Made by a program: the position numbers and the translations under genes. The notes under the pieces are model-generated. The model saw only the letters and a program-made list of their open reading frames with translations, was not told the DNA's origin and did not search any database. Below, in pieces: positions 10,318-19,825 of a stretch of 64,000 nt of DNA; the stretch's first letter is position 1, and every line of letters starts with the position of its first letter. The stretch comes from Tannerellaceae bacterium (GTDB lineage: Bacteria > Bacteroidota > Bacteroidia > Bacteroidales > Tannerellaceae): NCBI GenBank assembly GCA_031271045.1, contig JAISWO010000029.1, positions 1 through 64,000 of the forward strand, in the 5' to 3' direction.

Positions 10318-10350
10318 TTTGGAAGGTATAGCCTTCGTGACGTACCTTTG
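10318..10350 (+). promoter_or_regulatory. Bacteroidetes-type promoter for the thioredoxin-fold gene
   Basis: TTTG at 10318-10321 and TACCTTTG at 10343-10350 are separated by 21 bp, a full match to the -33/-7 consensus. The expected start near 10357 gives an untranslated leader of about 115 bases before the ATG at 10473. Confidence 0.65.
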
Positions 10351-10472
10351 CGGCCATCTATGATAAAAGATAATGCCTTAGCGAAGGTCTTATGTTATCA
10401 TATCCTGAAAATCAGGAGCCGGAAAGGAGGGGAGATCCTGCTTCCGGTCAAGTTTAACGCAAATATTACATT

Positions 10473-10961
10473 ATGAAGGTAAAAGCTTATGTTCTCGCCG
10501 GGATGGCCGTCTTATTGTATTTGTCGGCTGCTCCGAAAGAGGTAAGGACTGAGGGGCTATCCCCCGGTGATCTTGCTCCGAGAATAGAGTCTTTAGAGAA
10601 TGAAAGGGATTTCAACTTCCGTAATCATTCGGGCCGTTACACCTTATTGAATTTCTGGGCAACGTATGATGCCGAATCCAGGGTGCGTAACATCAGGTTG
10701 GCGAATGTGTCGGGTAAAATGAGTCGTAACAGAGTTGTCTTGTGTTCCGTTTCTTTGGACGAGAGTCCGTCGGTTTTCTCGGAAACGATACGGATAGACC
10801 GGTTGGACCGGGCAACACAGTTTCACGAGACTAAAGGAAAAAACTCAACGTTGTACCGCAGGTATAACCTGAAGAAAGGATTCGGCAATTTTCTAATTGA
10901 TGAAAATGGCGTTATCGTTGCAAAGGACTTAACGCCGGAAGAATTGGCAGAAGTTGAATAA
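10473..10961 (+). CDS. TlpA-like thioredoxin-fold protein lacking the redox CXXC
   Basis: This 162-residue protein has an N-terminal hydrophobic segment (about residues 5-20), probably a signal peptide or anchor. A thioredoxin/AhpC-TSA-like fold follows, with GLSPGDLAPRIESL, then GRYTLLNFWATYDAES at about 54-69 and the later strand-turn FGNFLIDENGVIVAKDL. In redox-active relatives the WAT is followed by WCxxC; here the positions read YDAES, so no catalytic cysteine is present, and the mature chain appears to have none at all. The fold is well supported, but disulfide reductase activity is unlikely; a structural or binding role is inferred. It stands alone between a good promoter and a good terminator. 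Confidence 0.7.
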   Translation: MKVKAYVLAGMAVLLYLSAAPKEVRTEGLSPGDLAPRIESLENERDFNFRNHSGRYTLLNFWATYDAESRVRNIRLANVSGKMSRNRVVLCSVSLDESPSVFSETIRIDRLDRATQFHETKGKNSTLYRRYNLKKGFGNFLIDENGVIVAKDLTPEELAEVE

Positions 10962-10995
10962 AAGTAAAGGAATATTGAGTGAATCTGTGAGGCGA

Positions 10996-11038
10996 GCAGG
11001 CCGGGAAGCGATCGTATGATCCCCCCGGCCTGCTTTGT
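10996..11038 (+). terminator. Intrinsic terminator after the thioredoxin-fold gene
   Basis: GCAGGCCGGG (10996-11005) pairs with CCCGGCCTGC (11024-11033), followed by TTTGTTTTG. It separates this gene from the convergent aminopeptidase gene and may serve both. Confidence 0.75.
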
Positions 11039-11048
11039 TTTGTATTGT

Positions 11049-12422
11049 TTAGCGGAGGGCTTCCACTTCGTTGGTGCGGAGAGGTATTTTCTTACCCAGG
11101 AGGCGGGCGCCCGTCTGGGTGATCAGGTAGTCTTCTTCGTTGCGGATACCGCTGAAGTCTTTGTAGGTAGCGACCTTTTCGTAGTTGATAAATTCAGTGA
11201 ACTTCTGTTGGCTTCTCCAAAGGTCGATCAGTTCGGGGATGAAATAGATGCCCGGTTCGATGGTCAGGACAAAGCCGGGTTCCAGCTTACGTCCCAGACG
11301 GAGGGATTTGCGTCCGAACTGAGTGCTTTTGGGGCGTCCGTCGTAACCAACGTAGACTTCGCCGAGGTTTTCCATATCATGTACGTCCAGCCCCATCATG
11401 TGTCCCAGTCCGCAGGGGAAGAACAGGGCGTGAGCGCCGGCGTGGACGGCTTCGGCCGGATCGCCTTTCACAAAGCCGAGGTCTTTGAGTCCTTCCAGGA
11501 TGACCCTTGCCGAGAGGTCGTACACATCTTCAAACAAGACTCCGGGGCGGAGGGCGGCGACGGCGGCTTCGTGCGAGGCGACGGCTATGTCGTAGATCTC
11601 TTTCTGCCGCGTCGTAAAGGTTGAATCGGCCGGAATGGTGGATGACATATCGCCTGCATAGCCCATTTCGGTTTCAGCGCCGGCATCAAGCAGTAGCATG
11701 TCGCCGCTTTTGATCCGGTTACCGTGGTAATGGTTGTGAAGCGTCTGGCCGTTGATGGTGGCGATGATGGGGAAGGAGAGCTGGTAGTTGTTGGAATAGG
11801 CTACTTCGGCCACGGCAGCGGCCACATCGCTTTCGCGTATGCCGGGACGTACGATCCGCATGGCGGTCAGGTGCATGTCGGCGGTTATAATACAGGCTTT
11901 TTCTATCTCCTCGATCTCTTCCGGGCCTTTGTAGTTACGTTGGTTGACAACGCCCAGGATGAAGGGGAGGGAGGGTTGTGCAGCGCCCGGTCGGATGTTC
12001 AACCAGGTGAAGAGTTTCACCTGATGTTCGGCGCGGTAGGTGGGCAGATAGTGGATCGTTTGCTTTTGTTGAAGGGCGTTCGCAAGGTAAGCGGGCGCTT
12101 CGCTACAGGGGCGGATATCGGTAATGCCGACGCTTTCGCCCTTTTCCCGGAGTGTTGGTTGGGAGCCCATCCATACGATGGCGTCGATGGTGAGTTCGTC
12201 GCCGAAGATAATTTCCCGGTTGTTGTCTACATCAATGATTGCATTGAGGCCGGCGTAGGGCAGTCCGAAAAAATACAGGAAGGTGGAGTCCTGCCGGAAG
12301 GGGTAGGTGTTGTCGGCGTAATTGATGCCTGACTCGTCGTTACCAAGGAACAAGAGCAGTCCCGATCCTACGGTCTGCTTCAGCTTAGCCCTGCGGGCTT
12401 CATAAATTTCTTTATTAAACAT
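11049..12422 (-). CDS. Xaa-Pro aminopeptidase (M24B)
   Basis: This 457-residue metallopeptidase of the aminopeptidase P family removes an N-terminal residue linked to proline. An N-terminal creatinase-like domain (1 to about 165) precedes the pita-bread catalytic domain. The five metal ligands are visible: D246 (LLLDAGAE), D258 (GDMSST), H341 (GLGHMMG), E389 (IEPGIY) and E429 (IRNEED). The proton-shuttle histidine appears in LHNHYHG. Length is normal and no signal peptide is present, so it should be cytosolic. It is followed 19 bp upstream on the same strand by the DUF554 gene and could be co-transcribed with it. Confidence 0.92.
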   Translation of the reverse strand: MFNKEIYEARRAKLKQTVGSGLLLFLGNDESGINYADNTYPFRQDSTFLYFFGLPYAGLNAIIDVDNNREIIFGDELTIDAIVWMGSQPTLREKGESVGITDIRPCSEAPAYLANALQQKQTIHYLPTYRAEHQVKLFTWLNIRPGAAQPSLPFILGVVNQRNYKGPEEIEEIEKACIITADMHLTAMRIVRPGIRESDVAAAVAEVAYSNNYQLSFPIIATINGQTLHNHYHGNRIKSGDMLLLDAGAETEMGYAGDMSSTIPADSTFTTRQKEIYDIAVASHEAAVAALRPGVLFEDVYDLSARVILEGLKDLGFVKGDPAEAVHAGAHALFFPCGLGHMMGLDVHDMENLGEVYVGYDGRPKSTQFGRKSLRLGRKLEPGFVLTIEPGIYFIPELIDLWRSQQKFTEFINYEKVATYKDFSGIRNEEDYLITQTGARLLGKKIPLRTNEVEALR

Positions 12423-12441
12423 GGGGTGTGAGTTTATATTG

Positions 12442-13131
12442 TCAGTTAAAAAAATACAGTTCCAACCATACGAACAGGCAGATGAAGGCCAACGAAGGTA
12501 AGAGATTGAGGACGTCGAGTTTCTTTACCTTTAGCAGGTTGATGCTTAATCCGATCAGGATAATGCCTCCTGTGACGGTGATTTCGGAGATCATCTCGCC
12601 CGGTATGTCTCGCCCAACCAGGGCAACGGCCAGGGTGATTCCTCCCTGGAACAGCAGGAGCAGTATGGACGAGAAGAGCACGCCGATGCCCAGCCCGGAG
12701 GCCAGCATGATGGAGGAAAAGAAGTCCATGACCGACTTGGTAAGCAGCAGGTCGGAAGTCTTGCCGAAGCCCTCTTCAATGGCGCCGACGATGGTCATCG
12801 AACCCATGCAGAAGAGCAGGAAGGCCGTTATGAGTCCTTCGCTGAAACGGTCGTTCTTCGACCGGGTCCGGGCCTTGATATAGTCGCCCAGTTGCCCGGC
12901 CCTCTTCTCCAACTGCATCTTCACGCCGACAAAACCTCCCAGCACCAGGCTCAGCACAACCAGCAAGGGCGACGACATGCCGATTGCCATCTTCACTCCC
13001 AACAGCAAGGTAAACAAACCGACCGCCTGGAAATATATATCCTGGTATTTAACCGGCAAACTCCTGCGGAAGACCAGTCCGATGCTGCTTCCAACGATAA
13101 TAGCTGCCGTATTTACTAATGTACCAACCAT
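12442..13131 (-). CDS. DUF554 family membrane protein
   Basis: This 229-residue integral membrane protein matches the DUF554 family, starting MVGTLVNTAAIIVGSSIGLV, with about seven hydrophobic segments and the loop LEKRAGQLGDYIKARTRSK after the third. I chose the ATG at 13131 because the family begins exactly there; upstream in-frame codons lie in the promoter region. The transport or other function of DUF554 proteins is not established. It shares a 126-bp divergent intergenic region with the phenol-lyase-like gene and runs in the direction of the aminopeptidase gene 19 bp downstream. Confidence 0.8.
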   Translation of the reverse strand: MVGTLVNTAAIIVGSSIGLVFRRSLPVKYQDIYFQAVGLFTLLLGVKMAIGMSSPLLVVLSLVLGGFVGVKMQLEKRAGQLGDYIKARTRSKNDRFSEGLITAFLLFCMGSMTIVGAIEEGFGKTSDLLLTKSVMDFFSSIMLASGLGIGVLFSSILLLLFQGGITLAVALVGRDIPGEMISEITVTGGIILIGLSINLLKVKKLDVLNLLPSLAFICLFVWLELYFFN

Positions 13132-13178
13132 TGTTTTTGATTTTTGGAGCGCAAGATAGAAAGAATAAAGATCATTCG

Positions 13179-13209
13179 TTGTGCCGTAAAAGATGTTTTT
13201 GTACTTTCG
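13179..13209 (+). promoter_or_regulatory. Near-consensus promoter for the beta-eliminating lyase gene
   Basis: TTG at 13179-13181 lies 20 bp before TACTTTCG at 13202-13209, which differs from TAnnTTTG at one position. It sits 48 bp before the chosen ATG at 13258, which argues against any start further upstream. Confidence 0.5.
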
Positions 13210-13257
13210 CCTCGTTTTAAAAAAGAATATACACATATAACAAACAAATTTATTACT

Positions 13258-14724
13258 ATGAGTAAAGAGAGTCCTGTGAAGGTTAAATTCTACAATGGAG
13301 AGGACATCCCATTGGAGCTACACAAAGTCCGTGTCGTTCAGAAACTGAACCTCGTCCCCATCGAGCGCCGGCTCGAAGCCCTGCGCGAAGGTGGATTCAA
13401 TACATTCAGGCTGACTACCAACGACGTCTTCCTCGATATGCTGACCGACAGCGGTACCAACGCCATGAGCGATATGCAGGTATCGGCCATGATGCACGCC
13501 GATGACGCCTACGCCGGTTCGCAAAGCTTCTTCCGCCTGCAAAAAGCCGTCGAAGATGTACTGAAAAAGAAATACTACCTCCCCGTTCACCAGGGACGCG
13601 CCGCCGAGAACATACTGGCCTCGGCCTATGTCAGGAAAAAAGGTGACCTCATCCCCATGAACTACCACTTTACCACCTTCCTTGCACATGTCACCCAGTA
13701 CGGCGGACGCATCGTAGAACTGCTTTACGACGAAGCCTACAACATCTCCTCCTCGCACCCCTTCAAAGGAAACATGAACATCGAGAAGCTGGAAGCCGTC
13801 ATACGCGAAACAGGAGTGGAAAACATTCCCTTCATCCGTATGGAAGCCTCGACGAACCTGATCGGAGGCCAACCCTTCTCGATCGAAAACCTCCGGCAAG
13901 TACGCCGCATAGCCGACCAATACGGCCTGCGCATCGTGCTCGACGCCAGTTTGCTCGGAGAAAACGCATACTTGATTCTGCAACGCGAGCCGGAGTTTGA
14001 AAATGCCTCCATGGAAGAAGTCATCGCCCTCATCACCGGCTTGTGCGACATCGTATACTTCTCGGCCCGCAAGCTCAGCTCCTCGCGCGGAGGCGGCATC
14101 TGCACCAACGAGCAGAAAATCTACCGCGAACTCGAAGCCCTTATACCCCTTTTCGAAGGATTCCTCACCTACGGTGGCATCTCCGTACGCGAGATTGAAG
14201 CCATGGCCGTCGGACTCTACGAAACCCTCGACGAAACGATGATCAGCCAAAGCCCCCGCTTCATTGCCTATCTGGTTGACACTCTCACCGCCCAGAACGT
14301 CCCCATGGTCACACCCGCCGGCGTGCTCGGCGCCCACGTCGACGCCATGCGCGTATGCTCTCACATCCCCCAGACCCAATACCCGGCCGGCGCATTAGCC
14401 GCTGCATTCTTCCTCATCTCCGGTGTACGAGGTATGGAGCGAGGATCCATATCGAACCAGCGTGACGAAAACGGTAACGAGACCTACGCCGACATGGAAC
14501 TCCTCCGCTTAGCCGTTCCCCGTCGCGTCTTCACCCTCTCGCAGATCAAATACGTCGCCGACCGTATGGTCTGGCTCAACGAAAACCGCTCTCTGATCGG
14601 CGGTCTGCGCTTCGTATACGAGCCCCCGGTGCTACGTTTCTTCATGGGAGGCCTCGAACCCGTAAGCGATTGGCCCGAAAAGCTGATAGCCAAATTCAAA
14701 GCAGACTTCGGCGACAGCCTTTAG
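13258..14724 (+). CDS. Tyrosine phenol-lyase-like beta-eliminating lyase (tryptophanase family)
   Basis: This 488-residue PLP enzyme of the tryptophanase/tyrosine phenol-lyase family splits an aromatic amino acid into the aromatic ring, pyruvate and ammonia. Family motifs present are LLTDSGTNAMSD, DDAYAGSQSFF, HQGRAAEN, the PLP lysine K272 (SARKLSSS) and VPRRVF. Specificity markers favour tyrosine: MERG with R395 where tryptophanases have VEIG, and LRFF where they have RHF with an essential His. It is divergent: the usual DATR after the PLP aspartate reads DASL, and KKD next to the PLP lysine reads RKL. It also carries an N-terminal extension of about 20 residues. I chose the ATG at 13258, downstream of the promoter. 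Phenol-lyase activity is an inference from known family residues. Confidence 0.75.
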   Translation: MSKESPVKVKFYNGEDIPLELHKVRVVQKLNLVPIERRLEALREGGFNTFRLTTNDVFLDMLTDSGTNAMSDMQVSAMMHADDAYAGSQSFFRLQKAVEDVLKKKYYLPVHQGRAAENILASAYVRKKGDLIPMNYHFTTFLAHVTQYGGRIVELLYDEAYNISSSHPFKGNMNIEKLEAVIRETGVENIPFIRMEASTNLIGGQPFSIENLRQVRRIADQYGLRIVLDASLLGENAYLILQREPEFENASMEEVIALITGLCDIVYFSARKLSSSRGGGICTNEQKIYRELEALIPLFEGFLTYGGISVREIEAMAVGLYETLDETMISQSPRFIAYLVDTLTAQNVPMVTPAGVLGAHVDAMRVCSHIPQTQYPAGALAAAFFLISGVRGMERGSISNQRDENGNETYADMELLRLAVPRRVFTLSQIKYVADRMVWLNENRSLIGGLRFVYEPPVLRFFMGGLEPVSDWPEKLIAKFKADFGDSL

Positions 14725-14757
14725 TCCAAAGCAAAACATATTAGTTGTTCGTTTAAA

Positions 14758-14805
14758 GCCTCCGCCTCCTTTCCCCCCCAAGGGAAATTCCGGCGGAGGC
14801 TTCCT
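14758..14805 (+). terminator. Intrinsic terminator after the lyase gene
   Basis: GCCTCCGCC (14758-14766) pairs with GGCGGAGGC (14791-14799), followed by TTCCTTTT. The remaining bases to 14985 hold only an AT dinucleotide run near 14862-14876 and no gene that I can see. Confidence 0.7.
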
Positions 14806-14985
14806 TTTCCCCCTGCATAACCCTATGCAACCCTAAACCAAACCAATTTCCCCGCTACATTATATATATATATATGTAACACCTTCCCGAAGCAGTTTCC
14901 CTCTTCCGGAACATGCTGAAAAGGGATTCTGCCCCAATACTACGATCTCTTCCTCTCTTGTGGAGAGGGACGGGGCCCCGGGGCG

Positions 14986-16197
14986 TTAGGGTAAAGCTTG
15001 TTGGAGGTCGCGGATGAGGTCGGCGGCGTCTTCGAGGCCGACGGAGAGGCGGAAAATGCCGTCGCCGGCAAATTGGCGCCAGGAGGCGAGCTGCTCCGGA
15101 GAAGAGAATTTGAAGGTGGTGGTCAGCAGATCCGCGGTGTTGAGATAGAAAATGAGCGAGCGGTGGTGTCCGAGCGAGACGGCGTAGTGGATGATCTGCA
15201 AGCGGTCGACAAAGCGGCTGGCCTGCTGCCGACCGTCGCCGGCAACCTGGAAGGTGATGATACCGGAGAAATTCCGCATCTGCCGCCGGGCCAGTTCGTG
15301 CTGCGGATGCGAGGGGAGCCCGGGATAGACGACCTGCCGGATGGCGGGATGCTGTTCGAGGAAGGAGGCAACAGCCAGGGCGTTGGCCTCGTGTGCGCGC
15401 ATGCGGAGGGGAAAGGTGGCCAGCCCCCGGAGGATCAGCCAGGCATTGAAGGGGCTCAGGACGCCGCCAAGCCGTATGGCCGTTTGTTTGCGCAACGGTG
15501 CCAAGAGGCGCTTACTTCCCAGGAGGACGCCGCCGAGAGCGTCGCCGTGCCCTCCCAAGTATTTGGTAAGCGAATGTACGACCAAATCGGCGCCCAGTTC
15601 CAGGGGCTTCGTGGCGGCGGGCGTGGCGAAGGTCGAGTCGACGGCCAGGAGGGCGCCGGCTTTGCGGGCTATCTGCGCAAGGAGGGTGATGTCGGTCAGC
15701 CGCAGCAGCGGGTTGCAGGGCGTTTCGATATAAATCAGCCGCGTATTGGATTGTACGGCCCGTTCGACGGCGTCGGGGTCGGAAGTGTTGACTTTGGAGA
15801 TGGAGATGCCCAGTTGGGGGATCTTTTCATTGGTCAATTCCGAAAGGGCGGCGTAGGCCACGTCGCTCACGATGGCGTGATCGCCTGCCTTGAGGAGGTG
15901 GAGCAATAAGGCGGAAATGGCGCCCATGCCGCTGGCGAAGGCGACGGCGGTTTCGGCTCCTTCGAGGGCGGCCAGCTTCTGTTCCAGTTGGTGAATCGTA
16001 GGGTTGCCCCAGCGGGTATAGAGCCAGGCTTGATCCTCTTCCATCCCTTCGACCGAGAATCCGGCGTCGGCATCGGCGACAAAGGTTGTCGACATGACAA
16101 TATTGGGAGCAGACGCTTTCGTGGAGGGATCTGGGAACTCTCCTGCGTGAATAGCTATTGTCTGCTCCCCTGCAAGACGCAATACATTGTCTTCCAT
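14986..16197 (-). CDS. Cys/Met-metabolism PLP enzyme (cystathionine gamma-synthase / methionine gamma-lyase type)
   Basis: This 403-residue fold-type I PLP enzyme has the Cys/Met metabolism signature, including ASGMGAI, the PLP aspartate D187 (VDSTF), the Schiff-base lysine K212 (HSLTKYLGGHGD) and LSVGLED near the end. The PLP-stacking tyrosine is probably Y115 (SDVAYAAL), but the adjacent cysteine that favours elimination in methionine gamma-lyases is absent. Whether it makes cystathionine, splits cystathionine or releases methanethiol cannot be decided. It lies 9 bp downstream of metY on the same strand, so the two form an operon acting on activated homoserine or sulfur amino acids. Confidence 0.75.
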   Translation of the reverse strand: MEDNVLRLAGEQTIAIHAGEFPDPSTKASAPNIVMSTTFVADADAGFSVEGMEEDQAWLYTRWGNPTIHQLEQKLAALEGAETAVAFASGMGAISALLLHLLKAGDHAIVSDVAYAALSELTNEKIPQLGISISKVNTSDPDAVERAVQSNTRLIYIETPCNPLLRLTDITLLAQIARKAGALLAVDSTFATPAATKPLELGADLVVHSLTKYLGGHGDALGGVLLGSKRLLAPLRKQTAIRLGGVLSPFNAWLILRGLATFPLRMRAHEANALAVASFLEQHPAIRQVVYPGLPSHPQHELARRQMRNFSGIITFQVAGDGRQQASRFVDRLQIIHYAVSLGHHRSLIFYLNTADLLTTTFKFSSPEQLASWRQFAGDGIFRLSVGLEDAADLIRDLQQALP

Positions 16198-16206
16198 TCG
16201 CTGTGT

Positions 16207-17517
<1,311 letters not shown>

Positions 17518-17533
17518 TTAAATTATTTTGCGT

Positions 17534-17541
17534 CAAAGGTA
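17534..17541 (-). promoter_or_regulatory. -7 promoter box upstream of metY
   Basis: The complement of 17534-17541 reads TACCTTTG, an exact TAnnTTTG match. Transcription would start about 20 bases before the metY ATG. No clear -33 element is seen and no room for a riboswitch leader is left. Confidence 0.35.
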
Positions 17542-17590
17542 GGTCACTTTATCGAGCGTCCTATACCCTCTTTATGGTATTTCTGCCGGA

Positions 17591-18937
17591 TCAGACAAGC
17601 ATGGAGGCGATGAACATATAGATCATCATGCCGATGATGTCGTTGGTGATCGTGATGAAAGGTCCGGTGGCGAGGGCGGGGTCGATCCGGAGCTTGTTCA
17701 GCGTCATGGGCACAAGGGTTCCGAAGATGCTGGCGAACATGACGACGGCAAAGAGGCTGAGCGATACGGAGGCGGTGATGCCCCGGTCGCCGAGCGTAAG
17801 GTAGTTGTAGACGAAGACGGCCAGGCTGATCATGCTGGCGTTGATCAGGGCGACGACGGCTTCTTTGAGGACTTGCGGGAGGATGTTGCCGGCTTTGAGG
17901 GTATTGTTGGCTAATCCCTGGACGACGATGGCGGATGATTGGATACCGACGTTGCCTCCGGTTCCTCCGATCAGGGGTATGAAGAGGGCCATTTTGGGGT
18001 TGGCGGCGAAGCCGTTTTCGTATCCTCCGAGGATGATGGAGTTACCCAATCCGCCGATCATGCCGATCAGCAGCCAGGGCAGGCGCGCGGCGGTTTGGAG
18101 CAGGACGTTGTCGGACGTCTCGACGTCTTGGGAGATACCGGATGCGAGCTGGTAATCGCGTTCGTGCTGTTCGCGCACTTCTTCCATGACGTCGTCGATG
18201 GTGATTCGTCCGACCAATCGTCCGATGCTGTCGATGACGGGGAGGGCAACCAGGTCGTATTTCTCGATCACCTGTGCGACTTCTTCCAGGCTGTCGTCTT
18301 CGCGTACGGCGATGGGATCTTTTTCCATCACATGTTTTATTTTCGACACCGAGGGGTTGGTGATCATGCGTTTGAGGGGGAGTATGCCGCGGAGGCGTTC
18401 GTCGTCGTCGACGACATAGACGTAGTAGATTTCGTCCATTTCTTCGGCTTGCCGGCGCATTTCGTCGATGCACTGGGGCATGCTCCAGTTCTCGTTGACG
18501 ACGATCATTTCGGTTCCCATCAGTCCACCGGCGGTATCTTCGTCGTATTTGAGGAGGTCGACGATGTCGCCGGCCTGTTCGACGTCTTCGATATGCGAGA
18601 GGACTTCTTCCTGGATGTCTTCGTCGAGGTCGCGCATGAGTTCGACGGCGTCGTCGGTTTCCATATTATCGACGAATCGTTTGGCGATCAGTTCGCCGGA
18701 GAGTTCTTTGAGGAGTTTCTTGCGATCCTCGTCGTCGAGTTCGACCAGCACGTCGGCGGCCTGTTCGTCGTCCATCAGGAGGTAGAGGTAGATACCTTCC
18801 TCGAGGTTGAGTTCGCGGTAGATCTCGGCCACGTCAGCGGGATGGAGGTTCTGCAGCCATTCTTTGGCGGCGGCATCGTCTTTTTGGTCGATGATTTTCT
18901 TCAGGCGCTCGATGTATTCTTTTGTCAGTTCAATCAT
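17591..18937 (-). CDS. mgtE: Magnesium transporter MgtE
   Basis: This 448-residue Mg2+ channel/transporter has an acidic N-terminal superhelical domain (about 1-130, LHPADVAEIYRELN, TDDAVELMRDLDED). Two CBS domains follow (about 135-255, with GILPLKRMI and GRITIDDVMEE), then a plug helix and a five-helix membrane domain carrying GGTGGNVGIQSSAIVVQG, the conserved MgtE signature. The acidic N domain and CBS pair sense cytosolic Mg2+ and gate the pore in characterised homologues. The start overlaps the rsmA stop by 4 bp on the same strand, so the two are translationally coupled. Confidence 0.95.
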   Translation of the reverse strand: MIELTKEYIERLKKIIDQKDDAAAKEWLQNLHPADVAEIYRELNLEEGIYLYLLMDDEQAADVLVELDDEDRKKLLKELSGELIAKRFVDNMETDDAVELMRDLDEDIQEEVLSHIEDVEQAGDIVDLLKYDEDTAGGLMGTEMIVVNENWSMPQCIDEMRRQAEEMDEIYYVYVVDDDERLRGILPLKRMITNPSVSKIKHVMEKDPIAVREDDSLEEVAQVIEKYDLVALPVIDSIGRLVGRITIDDVMEEVREQHERDYQLASGISQDVETSDNVLLQTAARLPWLLIGMIGGLGNSIILGGYENGFAANPKMALFIPLIGGTGGNVGIQSSAIVVQGLANNTLKAGNILPQVLKEAVVALINASMISLAVFVYNYLTLGDRGITASVSLSLFAVVMFASIFGTLVPMTLNKLRIDPALATGPFITITNDIIGMMIYMFIASMLV

Positions 18938-19737
18938 AGGGATTGTTTGTTTTGCGCTTTCAGGTAGCGGGAGGTTATTAATGTGAGTTCGACGAATTGT
19001 TCGACGGATAGCTGTTCGGGCCGTTTGTCGAAGAGGGGCGCCGCATAGTCAGGGCAATCTTTTCCCAGGAGGGGCTTCATGGAGTTCCGCAGGGTTTTGC
19101 GCCGTTGGTTGAAGGCGGTCTTGACGACTGTTTTGAACAGCGCCTGGTCGCATCCGAGGTGCGTTCTTTCGTTGCGGACGATCTTTATGACGGCGCTTTT
19201 GACGCGCGGCGGCGGTTCGAAGGCATCTTCGTCTACGGTAAACAAAAAGCTCACGTCGTACCATGCCTGGAGCAGGACGCTCAGTATTCCGTACGTGCGG
19301 CTTCCCGGCGCGGCGGCCAGTCGTTCGGCCACTTCTTTTTGCAGCATCCCGCTGCAAAAGGGGATACGGTCTTTATAATCCAGGACTTTGAAAAAGATCT
19401 GGCTGGATATATTATATGGATAATTGCCGATCACGCAGAAGGGGGAGGGGAAAAGTTTGTCGAGGTCCATGCGGAGGAAGTCGCCGGCGATGATATGTCC
19501 TTCGGGCAGGGAGAAATGCGTTTCCAGGTAGTGGACGGCTTCGAGGTCGATCTCCACGACATGGAGGCGGTGGCCGGCTTCGATCAGGAAGCGCGTCAGG
19601 ACGCCCATTCCGGGGCCAACTTCCAGTACGGGCAGGCATTTGTTGTCCGGCAACGTACCGGCGATGCGTTGCGCCACGTCGAGGTCTTTCAGGAAATGCT
19701 GTCCTAATGCTTTTTTGGGTCTAACCGGTCTAGTCAT
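18934..19737 (-). CDS. rsmA: 16S rRNA (adenine1518/1519-N6)-dimethyltransferase
   Basis: This 267-residue S-adenosylmethionine-dependent enzyme dimethylates two adjacent adenines in the helix 45 loop of 16S rRNA late in small-subunit assembly. The AdoMet site VLEVGPGMGVLTRFL, the acidic VVEID end of the second strand and the catalytic NYPYNISS (normally NLPY) are present. The C-terminal small helical domain has FNQRRKTLRNSMK. The N-terminal RPKKALGQHFL matches the family start. It is co-directional and overlapping with mgtE. A minus-strand TACTTTTG box lies upstream. Confidence 0.95.
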   Translation of the reverse strand: MTRPVRPKKALGQHFLKDLDVAQRIAGTLPDNKCLPVLEVGPGMGVLTRFLIEAGHRLHVVEIDLEAVHYLETHFSLPEGHIIAGDFLRMDLDKLFPSPFCVIGNYPYNISSQIFFKVLDYKDRIPFCSGMLQKEVAERLAAAPGSRTYGILSVLLQAWYDVSFLFTVDEDAFEPPPRVKSAVIKIVRNERTHLGCDQALFKTVVKTAFNQRRKTLRNSMKPLLGKDCPDYAAPLFDKRPEQLSVEQFVELTLITSRYLKAQNKQSL

Positions 19738-19771
19738 CGTTCCTCTGATTTATTTTTTTGAAAATGATTGT

Positions 19772-19795
19772 TACCTTTGCGGGCGGACAAAAGTA
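19772..19795. promoter_or_regulatory. Divergent -7 boxes between rsmA and the LPG-synthase-like gene
   Basis: TACCTTTG on the plus strand at 19772-19779 would serve the gene at 19826. The complement of 19788-19795 reads TACTTTTG and would serve rsmA. Both fit TAnnTTTG; -33 elements are not obvious for either. Confidence 0.4.
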
Positions 19796-19825
19796 CGATA
19801 AATAAATTAAAACATTTCACATACA

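Noticed and set aside
11016..12332. Two frames of about 200 codons opposite the aminopeptidase gene
   Set aside because: They mirror a gene with five intact metal ligands; composition is that expected from the opposite strand of G/C-biased codons.
13144..13257. Upstream start for the beta-eliminating lyase
   Set aside because: The additional codons cover the near-consensus promoter at 13179-13209 and have no counterpart in the family.
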